This document shows positions 46,425-53,256 of a DNA stretch of 64,000 nt, one piece after another. Positions within the stretch are counted from its first letter, which is position 1, and the number at the start of each line of letters is the position of its first letter. A model generated the notes under the pieces. The model was not told the DNA's origin and ran no database searches. It saw only the letters and a list, made by a program, of their open reading frames with translations. The stretch lies in NCBI RefSeq assembly GCF_000576555.1, contig NZ_CP007145.1, positions 310,001 through 374,000 on the forward strand, written 5' to 3'. Both the position numbers and the translations under genes were made by a program. This DNA comes from Hymenobacter swuensis DY53 (GTDB lineage: Bacteria; Bacteroidota; Bacteroidia; Cytophagales; Hymenobacteraceae).

Positions 46425-47054
46425 CTACCGTTTCCCGGGAAGCTTCGGATTCTGCATCTGGCGTGAGAGAATGACGCGGCGGCCGGTCATAGTTTGCAGC
46501 ATGGGGCGCAGAATCTGCTCGGCATTTTGCGTGGTCTGGGCCAGAATGCCGGATTGCAGTGCAGCGGTGCGCACGTTGGCCTCAGCGTATTTGTAGCCGG
46601 CATCTACCAGTTCGGCATCCTGGAAAAAGCCGTTCTCTACGCTGTATACTTTGCTTTTGCTGTGGTCAACCTGCCAGATGCACAATTCCGGCTCGGGCAG
46701 AGCCAGACGCAGGATAGAGTCACCTTCCAGTACCACGTCCTGGGGCCGTACTTTGCGCAGGTCGAGGCAGCCCACGGCATTACCTGCCACAATGAGCGCC
46801 ACTTTGGCGTCAGGGAGGAAGCGGTAGGTGCTCTTCTTGTATTCGACCACATCCTTGAACTGATAGCGCACCAGCTCCATCCGGCCCAGGGCCTCCACTT
46901 TTTCCAGCACCGTGTTGTGGGTGACGGTAATGCGCGGGGCGGGGTTAAGCGGGTTTTTCAGGCCGGATAGCGCGGGGCGCACTTTCGTCCAGAGAAACCA
47001 GCCCAAACCCAGCAAAAACAACAAAGGCAACAAACGGCGCAACAGGTAAGGCAT
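46425..47054 (-). CDS. DUF4230-family membrane-anchored protein
   Basis: 209 residues. One N-terminal membrane helix (about 7-24), then a soluble domain with the DUF4230 pattern: ITVTHNTVLEKVEALGRMELVRYQF, ALIVAGNAVGCLDLRKV and LRLALPEPELCIWQVDHSKSKVYSVENG. The C-terminal helix is rich in Ala/Gln/Arg (EANVRTAALQSGILAQTTQN). It probably faces the periplasm; role unknown. The 100 bp gap to recX (46325-46424) shows no clear stem or gene. Confidence 0.82.
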   Translation of the reverse strand: MPYLLRRLLPLLFLLGLGWFLWTKVRPALSGLKNPLNPAPRITVTHNTVLEKVEALGRMELVRYQFKDVVEYKKSTYRFLPDAKVALIVAGNAVGCLDLRKVRPQDVVLEGDSILRLALPEPELCIWQVDHSKSKVYSVENGFFQDAELVDAGYKYAEANVRTAALQSGILAQTTQNAEQILRPMLQTMTGRRVILSRQMQNPKLPGKR

Positions 47055-47199
47055 AAGCAGGCAGAAGCGGGTACAGCGGGAAGGTCAACGGAAATACGGA
47101 TAGTTCAGCTTCGAGGCGGAAAAAGTTTAGAACGGTCTGTGTTGCGGAGGCCCCAGGCGGCTACCAGTTTTCCCGGATTCTTCCCGTCCTTTGCAGGTA

Positions 47200-48402
47200 A
47201 TGCTGAAAATCAAGCCGCTACCCCTATCTGCCGAAACTGCCGTTGTGCCCGGTCCCGCGTGGCTGCGACAATGGCACGGGTGGCTGCTGGTGGCGGTGTG
47301 GGTACTGGTGCAGTTGCTGGTATTGGCGCAGAACCACGGCCCCCGCTACGTGAACGATAGTGGCCGGTACCTCGCCTACGGCACGCGCATCGCCCAAGAA
47401 TGGCACTTCGAGCGGGACCATAACTTGCGCTACGTGGGCTATCCGCTGTTTATTGCACTGTGGCTGAAGCTGGGCACCGGCTGGTGGGGTATTGTGCTGG
47501 GGCAGATGACCGTGAGCGGCCTGGCGGCCCGCGCCTTTTACCGCACCCTGCGCCGCCTCACGCCTCAGTCCTTCGACTGGCGGCCGGCAGCTCTGGCAAC
47601 AGCCGCGCTGGTAGCCTGGCGCGATGTCCAGCAGTTTAACGTATACCTGCTCACCGAGTCGTTGTTTGCCAGTTTCACCATTCTGGCCTTCTGGGCCCTG
47701 GTGCGGGCCCGGCGCGGCCCGGCGGGCCGGTGGGTGATATTCGGGCTACTGGTCCTGCTGACGGGCATTGTGCGGCCCAACGGGTTTGTGGTAGCCGGGG
47801 CGGCAGTGGTGGCCGGCCTAGCCCGCCTCTGGCAACTGCCGGGTAGGCGGGCCTTTCGGAGGGCCCTGCTGGGGCTGGCGGTGCTGGCACCGGTTTGGTG
47901 GTGGGTGCTCAACAAACTGCTACTCACCTTTACGTTAGTGGAAACTTACCTACGGGGAGAAATCATCTATGGCTTCACGCCCCGGGTGGTGGAGCCCACC
48001 GAGCCGCTGCTGCTACCCCCGCCCGGCCTGGCCCCGGTGCTGCGGCTGGGCTACTTCATGGCTGCTAACCCCACGTACTTCCTCAAACTGGCGACGCTGA
48101 AGGGGCTACTGTTCTTCAGCTACGTCAAAACCTACTACTCCTGGAGTCACATTGTGCTGATTGTGGCCTTCATTTATCCGTGCTATTGGCTGGCACTGCG
48201 CGGCCTGCGTACGACCACAGCCTGGCTACCGGCCCGGGTCTTTCTGGCGGGCGTGGTGCTGTTGCAGGGCTTCGTGGTGATGATGACCGTGGAAGACTGG
48301 GACGTGCGGTTTCTGCTACCCGTGCTGCCCTGCGTATTTGCCCTGGCCGGCCTGAGCCTCGGCCGCTGGCTCCCGCCTGTTACCCCAAACCCGGAGGCGT
48401 AG
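47200..48402 (+). CDS. GT-C-type glycosyltransferase-like membrane protein
   Basis: 400 residues from the ATG at 47200 with about nine to ten membrane helices. The first periplasmic loop carries YVNDSGRYLAYG, with an acidic residue at the place of the GT39/GT-C catalytic Asp, and YPLFIALWLKLG. TESLFASFTILAFWALV and GIVRPNGFV are typical of dolichol/undecaprenyl-phosphate-sugar-dependent GT-C enzymes. It may add a sugar to a lipid or protein on the outer face of the inner membrane; donor and acceptor unknown. Its end overlaps the convergent desulfhydrase gene by 23 bp. Confidence 0.72.
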   Translation: MLKIKPLPLSAETAVVPGPAWLRQWHGWLLVAVWVLVQLLVLAQNHGPRYVNDSGRYLAYGTRIAQEWHFERDHNLRYVGYPLFIALWLKLGTGWWGIVLGQMTVSGLAARAFYRTLRRLTPQSFDWRPAALATAALVAWRDVQQFNVYLLTESLFASFTILAFWALVRARRGPAGRWVIFGLLVLLTGIVRPNGFVVAGAAVVAGLARLWQLPGRRAFRRALLGLAVLAPVWWWVLNKLLLTFTLVETYLRGEIIYGFTPRVVEPTEPLLLPPPGLAPVLRLGYFMAANPTYFLKLATLKGLLFFSYVKTYYSWSHIVLIVAFIYPCYWLALRGLRTTTAWLPARVFLAGVVLLQGFVVMMTVEDWDVRFLLPVLPCVFALAGLSLGRWLPPVTPNPEA

Positions 48403-49291
48403 GCGCACCGCCAAACCCAGCCCAGGCCTGCAGGCCGCCGGTATGCACGGCCACTACCGTGCTGCCCCGTCGGAAATGGCCCCGCGCCAGCAAATCCAAC
48501 ACGCCCACCAGCATCTTGCCGGTATAAATGGGGTCGAGCAACACGCCGTGGCGGGCCTGAAACTGCGTAATAAAGGCGCGCAGCTCCGGGGTGAGCTTGG
48601 CGTAGCCGCCGCCGTGGTAGGCCGTGTGCAATGCCCAGTTCCGGTACGTGCGGCCCGTGGCTGCTTGCGTCAACTGGTCAATGTTGGTTTGCAAAAAGTC
48701 AGCTCCTTTCAGGGCGGCAAAGCCCAGGACCTGCTCCGCGCCCTGCAGGCCGGTAACGAGGCCAGCCAGGGTGCCGCCGGTACCGCAGGCCACGCACAGC
48801 GCATCAAACGCCGTCAGGGCGCGCAGCTCCGTCGCCAGCTCGGCGCAGCCGGGCAGGGCCAGGGCGTTGGAGCCGCCCTCGGGCACCACGTAGGCCGGGC
48901 CGGTTTGCTGCAGCAACTCCGCCAGCACCTCGGGCTCCTGCTTGCGGCGGTAGGTGGTGCGGTCCAGAAAGCGCAGCTCCATGCCATCGGCGGCGGCGCG
49001 GGCCAGGGTGGGGTTGAGGGGGCGTTGGGCCAACTCCTCGCCCCGCACTACCCCCACAGTGCGCAGGCCGGTGAGGCGGCCGGCGGCGGCCACGGCGGCC
49101 AGGTGGTTGGAAAACGCCCCGCCGAAAGTCAGCAGCGTGTAGTGGCCGAGCCTGCGGGCTTCCTGCAGGTTGTATTTGAGCTTGCGCCACTTGTTACCGG
49201 GCAGCTCCGGGTGCGTCAGGTCGTCGCGCAGCAGCAGCAGTTGCACGCCGGCCCGTTCGGCCGCTGGCTCGGGCAAGGGCTGAAGCAGCAT
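48380..49291 (-). CDS. PLP-dependent ACC deaminase / D-cysteine desulfhydrase-like enzyme
   Basis: 303 residues from the ATG at 49291. Type II PLP fold: PLP lysine K34 in GNKWRKLKY, phosphate/substrate loop GGAFSNHLAAVA (57-68), EGGSNALALPG (about 141-151) and CGTGGTLAGL (about 172-181). The family includes ACC deaminase and D-cysteine desulfhydrase, which release ammonia or H2S; specificity is not visible. Cytoplasmic. It overlaps the GT-C-like gene at the 3' end by 23 bp. Confidence 0.88.
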   Translation of the reverse strand: MLLQPLPEPAAERAGVQLLLLRDDLTHPELPGNKWRKLKYNLQEARRLGHYTLLTFGGAFSNHLAAVAAAGRLTGLRTVGVVRGEELAQRPLNPTLARAAADGMELRFLDRTTYRRKQEPEVLAELLQQTGPAYVVPEGGSNALALPGCAELATELRALTAFDALCVACGTGGTLAGLVTGLQGAEQVLGFAALKGADFLQTNIDQLTQAATGRTYRNWALHTAYHGGGYAKLTPELRAFITQFQARHGVLLDPIYTGKMLVGVLDLLARGHFRRGSTVVAVHTGGLQAWAGFGGAPTPPGLG

Positions 49292-49327
49292 GGCAGTTGA
49301 AATCAAAGGTGTAAAGTCAAAGCCCTG

Positions 49328-49416
49328 TTGTCATCTTGAGCGCAGCGAAGGACCTTACCACGCTAGAACAAACCGTTCCAACGGGATAAGGTCCTTCGCT
49401 GCGCTCAGGATGACAA
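49328..49416. repeat. Inverted repeat of the GAGCGCAGCGAAGGA type
   Basis: 49328-49357 and 49387-49416 are 30-nt inverted copies (29 of 30 identical) of a TCATCCTGAGCGCAGCGAAG-type sequence. The 29-nt loop includes its own short CCGTT/AACGG dyad. It fills the gap between YfhO and the desulfhydrase gene. I know similar sequences as dispersed intergenic repeats in other soil bacteria; this is recollection. Confidence 0.8.
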
Positions 49417-49432
49417 ATGAACAACCAACCTC

Positions 49433-52012
49433 CTACGCCAGCAGGGTATCCGTCAGGCTGTGGGGCTCGGGGCGCTGCTTGAGGGCGTAGAACAGGGCCA
49501 CCAGCATGGCCCCAATCAGCAGCACCGACGATACCAGCGACACGGTATTGCCGATGGTGTAGGCCGCGGGCTCAAATTTGAACTCGATGGTATGGGTGCC
49601 GGCCGGCACCGGCAGAGCCCGCAGCACGTAGTTGGCGCGCAGGTGGGGCACCTCCTTGCCATCGATGAAGGCCTGCCAGCCGTCGGCGTAATAGATTTCG
49701 GAGAAGACCACCAGGCCCGCCTGCGCGGCCGTGGCGCGGTAGGTGAGGGCGTTGGGCGTGTACTTGGTGAGGGCAATGCTGGAGCCCTCGGCCGGGTAGG
49801 TGGTCTGGCTGAGGGGGAACTTGCTGACATCTACCACGGCCGTGGTGGCGGCGTTGAGGCCCATGAGGGCCTTCATTTCCTCGTCGGGGCTCTGCACTTT
49901 CTGCACTTGGCTTACAAACCAAGCATTGCCCAGCGCGCCGGGATTGCGCTGCACCTGCTGGGGTTGGCCCTGCTCCTGGCCGGGTACAATTACGTAGCGG
50001 GTATTCAGCATGCTGAGCACGGCCGTGTTGTTGGTCGAAATCTGCCGCTCAATGAGGTCCTGGTAGCGGTGCAGCTTCGCCCCGTGGTACCCCCCGATGC
50101 TCTTGTGGAAGTAGGAGGTCTGCGCCTCGTTGAACGGGTTTTGCACGTTCAGCACCCGGTAGCTCAGGTCCTTGTCCTGCAGAATCTGCTGATCGGCGGG
50201 GGAGGGCACAAACTGCTCGGCAATGGTTTCCTGCTGGAAGTTACCGTCGTTGAGGTAGCGCTTATCCACGCCCCACAAATCCACCAGCGTGAGCAGGCCC
50301 ACCAGCGTAGCCGCCAGCCCGGCCGAGAGCTTGCGCTGCAAAAAGAACCACAGCACCGCGCCGGCCGCTACTACGAAGAACAGGGAGCGGAACACGTCGG
50401 TGCGCAGCAGGGAGGCGCGGTCGGCACGCAAAGCATCCAGCGGGAAGCCACTCTGCTGGAGCTGGGCATCAATGGGCGAAGCAAAATCGGATACCAGCCC
50501 GGCCAGGAATGCCAAGGCACACAGGCCGGCCGTAATGGCCAGCGCCCGCACTACGTGCTTTTTGAGCAGCGCCGTGTCGGCATCATCGGTGGGCTTGCCG
50601 GTGAGGGCGGCCAGCGTCGGGTGGGTGCTAACCGGGGCGGCGGCCACCCCGGTTAGGGTGCGGCCGCGCAGCACGCGGCCCAGGGCCAGCACGGCCAGCA
50701 GCGGCATGGCCAGCTGGGCAATGGTGAGAGCCATGCTCACGGCCCGGAACTTGTTGTAGCCCGGGAAGTAGTCGAACATCAGGTAGTTGAAGGCCTCAAA
50801 GTTCTTGCCCCAGGCCAGCATGATGGACAGCAGCGTGCCCGCCAGCAGCCAGATGCGGGTGCGGCGGTCAGCCACCATCAAACCCAGTACAAACAGGAAA
50901 AACACCACCGCGCCCACATACACCGGGCCGCTGGTGATGGGCTGGTCGCCCCAGTAGGTGGGCATCTGGGCCAAGTAATCGGCCAGCTGTACGGGGGGCA
51001 CGCCGGCGGCGGCCAGGGCCTTGCCGGTTTCCGAGTTTTCGGAGAGCTTCATCTGCGAAGCCCCGCCATAGAAGTTGGGGATGAGCAGGGTGGCGGTTTC
51101 GCCCACGCCGTAGCTGTAGCTGAAGGCGTACTCCTTGCCCAGGCCCGAGCCGGCATCATCGTCGGCTGGGGCGGCGGGCTGGCCGGGGGCGGTGGGCGGG
51201 GGCGTGGTCAGCTCGGCTTTACCCCGAATGCTGTACTTGCTGTATTCGAGGGTGGTGTAGAGGCGGCCGAAGCTTACGCCCACGGCCAGCAGCGCGGCCA
51301 CACCTAGTAGGGTGGTGCGGGCCAGGAAATCGGGCAGGCGCTTTTCGCGGGCGGCGAATACCAGCTCCACCACGCCAAACACCAGCACCAGCAGCAGCAG
51401 ATAATAGGTAATCTGGAGGTGGTTGGAGCGGATGTTCATGGCCAGGCCTAGGGCAAACAAAGCCGTGCCCAGCCACTTGTTGCGCCGGAACGCCACCAAT
51501 AGGCCCGCCAGCACCAGTGGGGCGTAGGCCAAGGCCAGACTCTTGGTATTGTGGCCGGCGGCCAGAATAATCAGGTTATAGCTCGTGAAGCCCAGGGCCA
51601 CGGCTCCCACCACGCTCACCAGCGGCGAGAGGCCCAAAGCCACGCACAGCGCGTAGCCGCACACCAGGGCCAGAAACAGGTTGGCCACCACCGCCGGCAG
51701 CCCCAGCGTGAACAGCTTGTGCAGGTACTGGCTCAGGTCGCCGGGGAAGCGGGTGCTGATGAGGTAAGTCGGCATTCCCGAGAACATGGAGTTCGTCCAG
51801 AGGGCTTCCTCGCCGGTCTGGTCGCGGAACTGGGCGGCCTCGTGGGCCCCGCCGTTGAACTGCACGATATCGTGCTGGGCCAGCGTCTTGCCATCGAACA
51901 GGATGGGGGAGAAGTACACGGCGGCCAGCACCAGGAAAAACACAACGGCCAGCAGGTGCGGCAGCACCCGCCGCCACCACGGCGCAACGGCCTGACGGGG
52001 AGGAGTAGTCAT
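49433..52012 (-). CDS. YfhO-family polytopic membrane protein
   Basis: 859 residues from the ATG at 52012. About 12-13 membrane segments with a large first loop (YFSPILFDGKTLAQHDIVQFN, NSMFSGMPTYLIS) and a soluble C-terminal domain (about 640-815) before the last helix. YfhO proteins are GT-C-like and are linked in Gram-positives to lipoteichoic acid or glycolipid modification; the role in Bacteroidota is unclear. The first loop carries the acidic residues of the family (AQHD). A Pro/Ala-rich stretch lies near 280-295. It is separated from the EamA gene by an inverted repeat. Confidence 0.85.
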   Translation of the reverse strand: MTTPPRQAVAPWWRRVLPHLLAVVFFLVLAAVYFSPILFDGKTLAQHDIVQFNGGAHEAAQFRDQTGEEALWTNSMFSGMPTYLISTRFPGDLSQYLHKLFTLGLPAVVANLFLALVCGYALCVALGLSPLVSVVGAVALGFTSYNLIILAAGHNTKSLALAYAPLVLAGLLVAFRRNKWLGTALFALGLAMNIRSNHLQITYYLLLLVLVFGVVELVFAAREKRLPDFLARTTLLGVAALLAVGVSFGRLYTTLEYSKYSIRGKAELTTPPPTAPGQPAAPADDDAGSGLGKEYAFSYSYGVGETATLLIPNFYGGASQMKLSENSETGKALAAAGVPPVQLADYLAQMPTYWGDQPITSGPVYVGAVVFFLFVLGLMVADRRTRIWLLAGTLLSIMLAWGKNFEAFNYLMFDYFPGYNKFRAVSMALTIAQLAMPLLAVLALGRVLRGRTLTGVAAAPVSTHPTLAALTGKPTDDADTALLKKHVVRALAITAGLCALAFLAGLVSDFASPIDAQLQQSGFPLDALRADRASLLRTDVFRSLFFVVAAGAVLWFFLQRKLSAGLAATLVGLLTLVDLWGVDKRYLNDGNFQQETIAEQFVPSPADQQILQDKDLSYRVLNVQNPFNEAQTSYFHKSIGGYHGAKLHRYQDLIERQISTNNTAVLSMLNTRYVIVPGQEQGQPQQVQRNPGALGNAWFVSQVQKVQSPDEEMKALMGLNAATTAVVDVSKFPLSQTTYPAEGSSIALTKYTPNALTYRATAAQAGLVVFSEIYYADGWQAFIDGKEVPHLRANYVLRALPVPAGTHTIEFKFEPAAYTIGNTVSLVSSVLLIGAMLVALFYALKQRPEPHSLTDTLLA

Positions 52013-52085
52013 TCGGCTTACTAAAAAGTCGGATAAGGCCAGAGTTGGACCCAAGCCCGAAGGTAAGCAGGATAGGTGATTAGGA

Positions 52086-52167
52086 GGGTAGGAGGGTGTG
52101 CGGGTAAGAAGGTAGAAGGGCTGTAATCCTGAGCGGAGCCCATTCCTACCCGCGCACCCTCTTACCC
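52086..52167. repeat. Tandem-word inverted repeat, YfhO-EamA junction
   Basis: The left arm 52086-52108 is made of GGGTAGGAGGGTGTG-type words; the right arm 52145-52167 is its reverse complement (20 of 23 pairs). Loop 36 nt. It overlaps the last 6 bp of the EamA gene and fills the 149 bp gap upstream of it. Confidence 0.7.
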
Positions 52168-53052
52168 TACAGCTCTACCCCGCCAGTTATATAGCCCGAT
52201 CGAGAGGAAGATGATACCGTAGGCGGCCAGCTGCAGGCCCGTGGCCTGCTCGCCGAAGTACAGAAACGCCAGCAGAAAGCTCAGCAGCGGGTTGAGGTAC
52301 ATGAAGATGCCCACCGTGCCCGAGGGCAGCACGTTCAGCGCGTACAGGTTCAGAAACAGCGGAATGATGGTGAACACCGTGCTCAGCAGCAGGGCCACCA
52401 GCAACAAATGCCCGTCCTGGAACCCTGCCACCGGCTGCGCCCCCAGCAGCGGGGCCAGCGGCAGAATTACCAGGGCCGACAGAGCCAGCTGCACCGTCAG
52501 CAGCACCAGCCGGTCGTAGCCCTGAAGGCGGCGCTGGCTGATGAGGTAGGCCGCGTAGGTAGTAGCCACCACCAGGCTCATGCCCAGCGTCCGGAACTCG
52601 CCCGAGCCCAGCAGTCCGCAGCTAGCCGCCGCCAGCCCAATGGCCAGCCACTGGTTGCGCCGCAGCTTTTCCCGCAGCACCACAAAGCCCAGCAAGGCCG
52701 TGAGAATGGGGCAGATGAGGTAGGCAAACGAGCCCGCCTGCACGCTCACCTCGTTGATGACGTAGATGAACAGCAGCCAGTTCGACGTCAGCAGCGCTCC
52801 GCCCACCAGGGTGCTGAACAGCACCGCCCGCCGCTCCGACGCGGTGGCTGCCTGCCACTGCGCCCGCGTCTGCCGCACCGCCTCGCGCCGTCCCAGCCCG
52901 TGAATCAGCAACAGCAGCAGCAACGAGAGCAGCACCCGGAAAAACAGGATCTGCCCGCTGGCATACCCGGCCAGCCAGCGCAACGGAATCGGGAAAAAGC
53001 CCCAAATAAAAAAAGCCGCAAAAGCGGCCAGGTGATGACGCGAAAGTTTCAA
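52162..53052 (-). CDS. EamA/DMT-family transporter (RarD-like)
   Basis: 296 residues with ten membrane helices in two five-helix EamA halves. RarD-like marks: FAAFFIWGFFPIPLRWL at the N-terminus, SNWLLFIYVINEVSVQAGSFAYLICPI, and GTVGIFMYLNPLLSFLLAFLYFGE in the second half. Family members export amino acids or other small metabolites; the substrate cannot be read. It lies upstream of murF-alr in divergent orientation, with a repeat element between. Confidence 0.9.
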   Translation of the reverse strand: MKLSRHHLAAFAAFFIWGFFPIPLRWLAGYASGQILFFRVLLSLLLLLLIHGLGRREAVRQTRAQWQAATASERRAVLFSTLVGGALLTSNWLLFIYVINEVSVQAGSFAYLICPILTALLGFVVLREKLRRNQWLAIGLAAASCGLLGSGEFRTLGMSLVVATTYAAYLISQRRLQGYDRLVLLTVQLALSALVILPLAPLLGAQPVAGFQDGHLLLVALLLSTVFTIIPLFLNLYALNVLPSGTVGIFMYLNPLLSFLLAFLYFGEQATGLQLAAYGIIFLSIGLYNWRGRAVG

Positions 53053-53120
53053 TTGAAACGAGGGGAGTAGAAAAACGAAAGTGCAAAGGTAGGGCAGGGG
53101 GAGGGAGTTGAATTAATTAT

Positions 53121-53233
53121 GAATGATGAGTTATGAATAATGAGTTGTTAGAGGAACGGGTATGAGGGGCTGTAACCCGTCGGCCTCGCTGCCGCCACCC
53201 TCCCCGCAACTCATCATTCAACTCTCATAACTC
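53121..53233. repeat. Tandem-word inverted repeat before murF-alr
   Basis: The left arm 53121-53147 has GATGAGTTATGAATAATGAGTTG words; the right arm 53207-53233 is complementary with a six-base insertion. Between them lies a second hairpin, ACGGGT (53156-53161) with ACCCGT (53175-53180). It fills the 204 bp divergent gap and ends 7 bp before the murF -7 box. Confidence 0.7.
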
Positions 53234-53240
53234 ACTCCTG

Positions 53241-53248
53241 TACCTTTG
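53241..53248 (+). promoter_or_regulatory. -7 element (TACCTTTG) of murF-alr
   Basis: Exact TAnnTTTG match ending 8 bp before the ATG at 53257; a leaderless or nearly leaderless transcript is likely. No -33 TTTG in the repeat sequence upstream. Confidence 0.55.
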
Positions 53249-53256
53249 CCCCTGCT

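Noticed and set aside
49460..50656. Long open frame (398 codons) on the plus strand
   Set aside because: Antisense to YfhO; no recognisable features.
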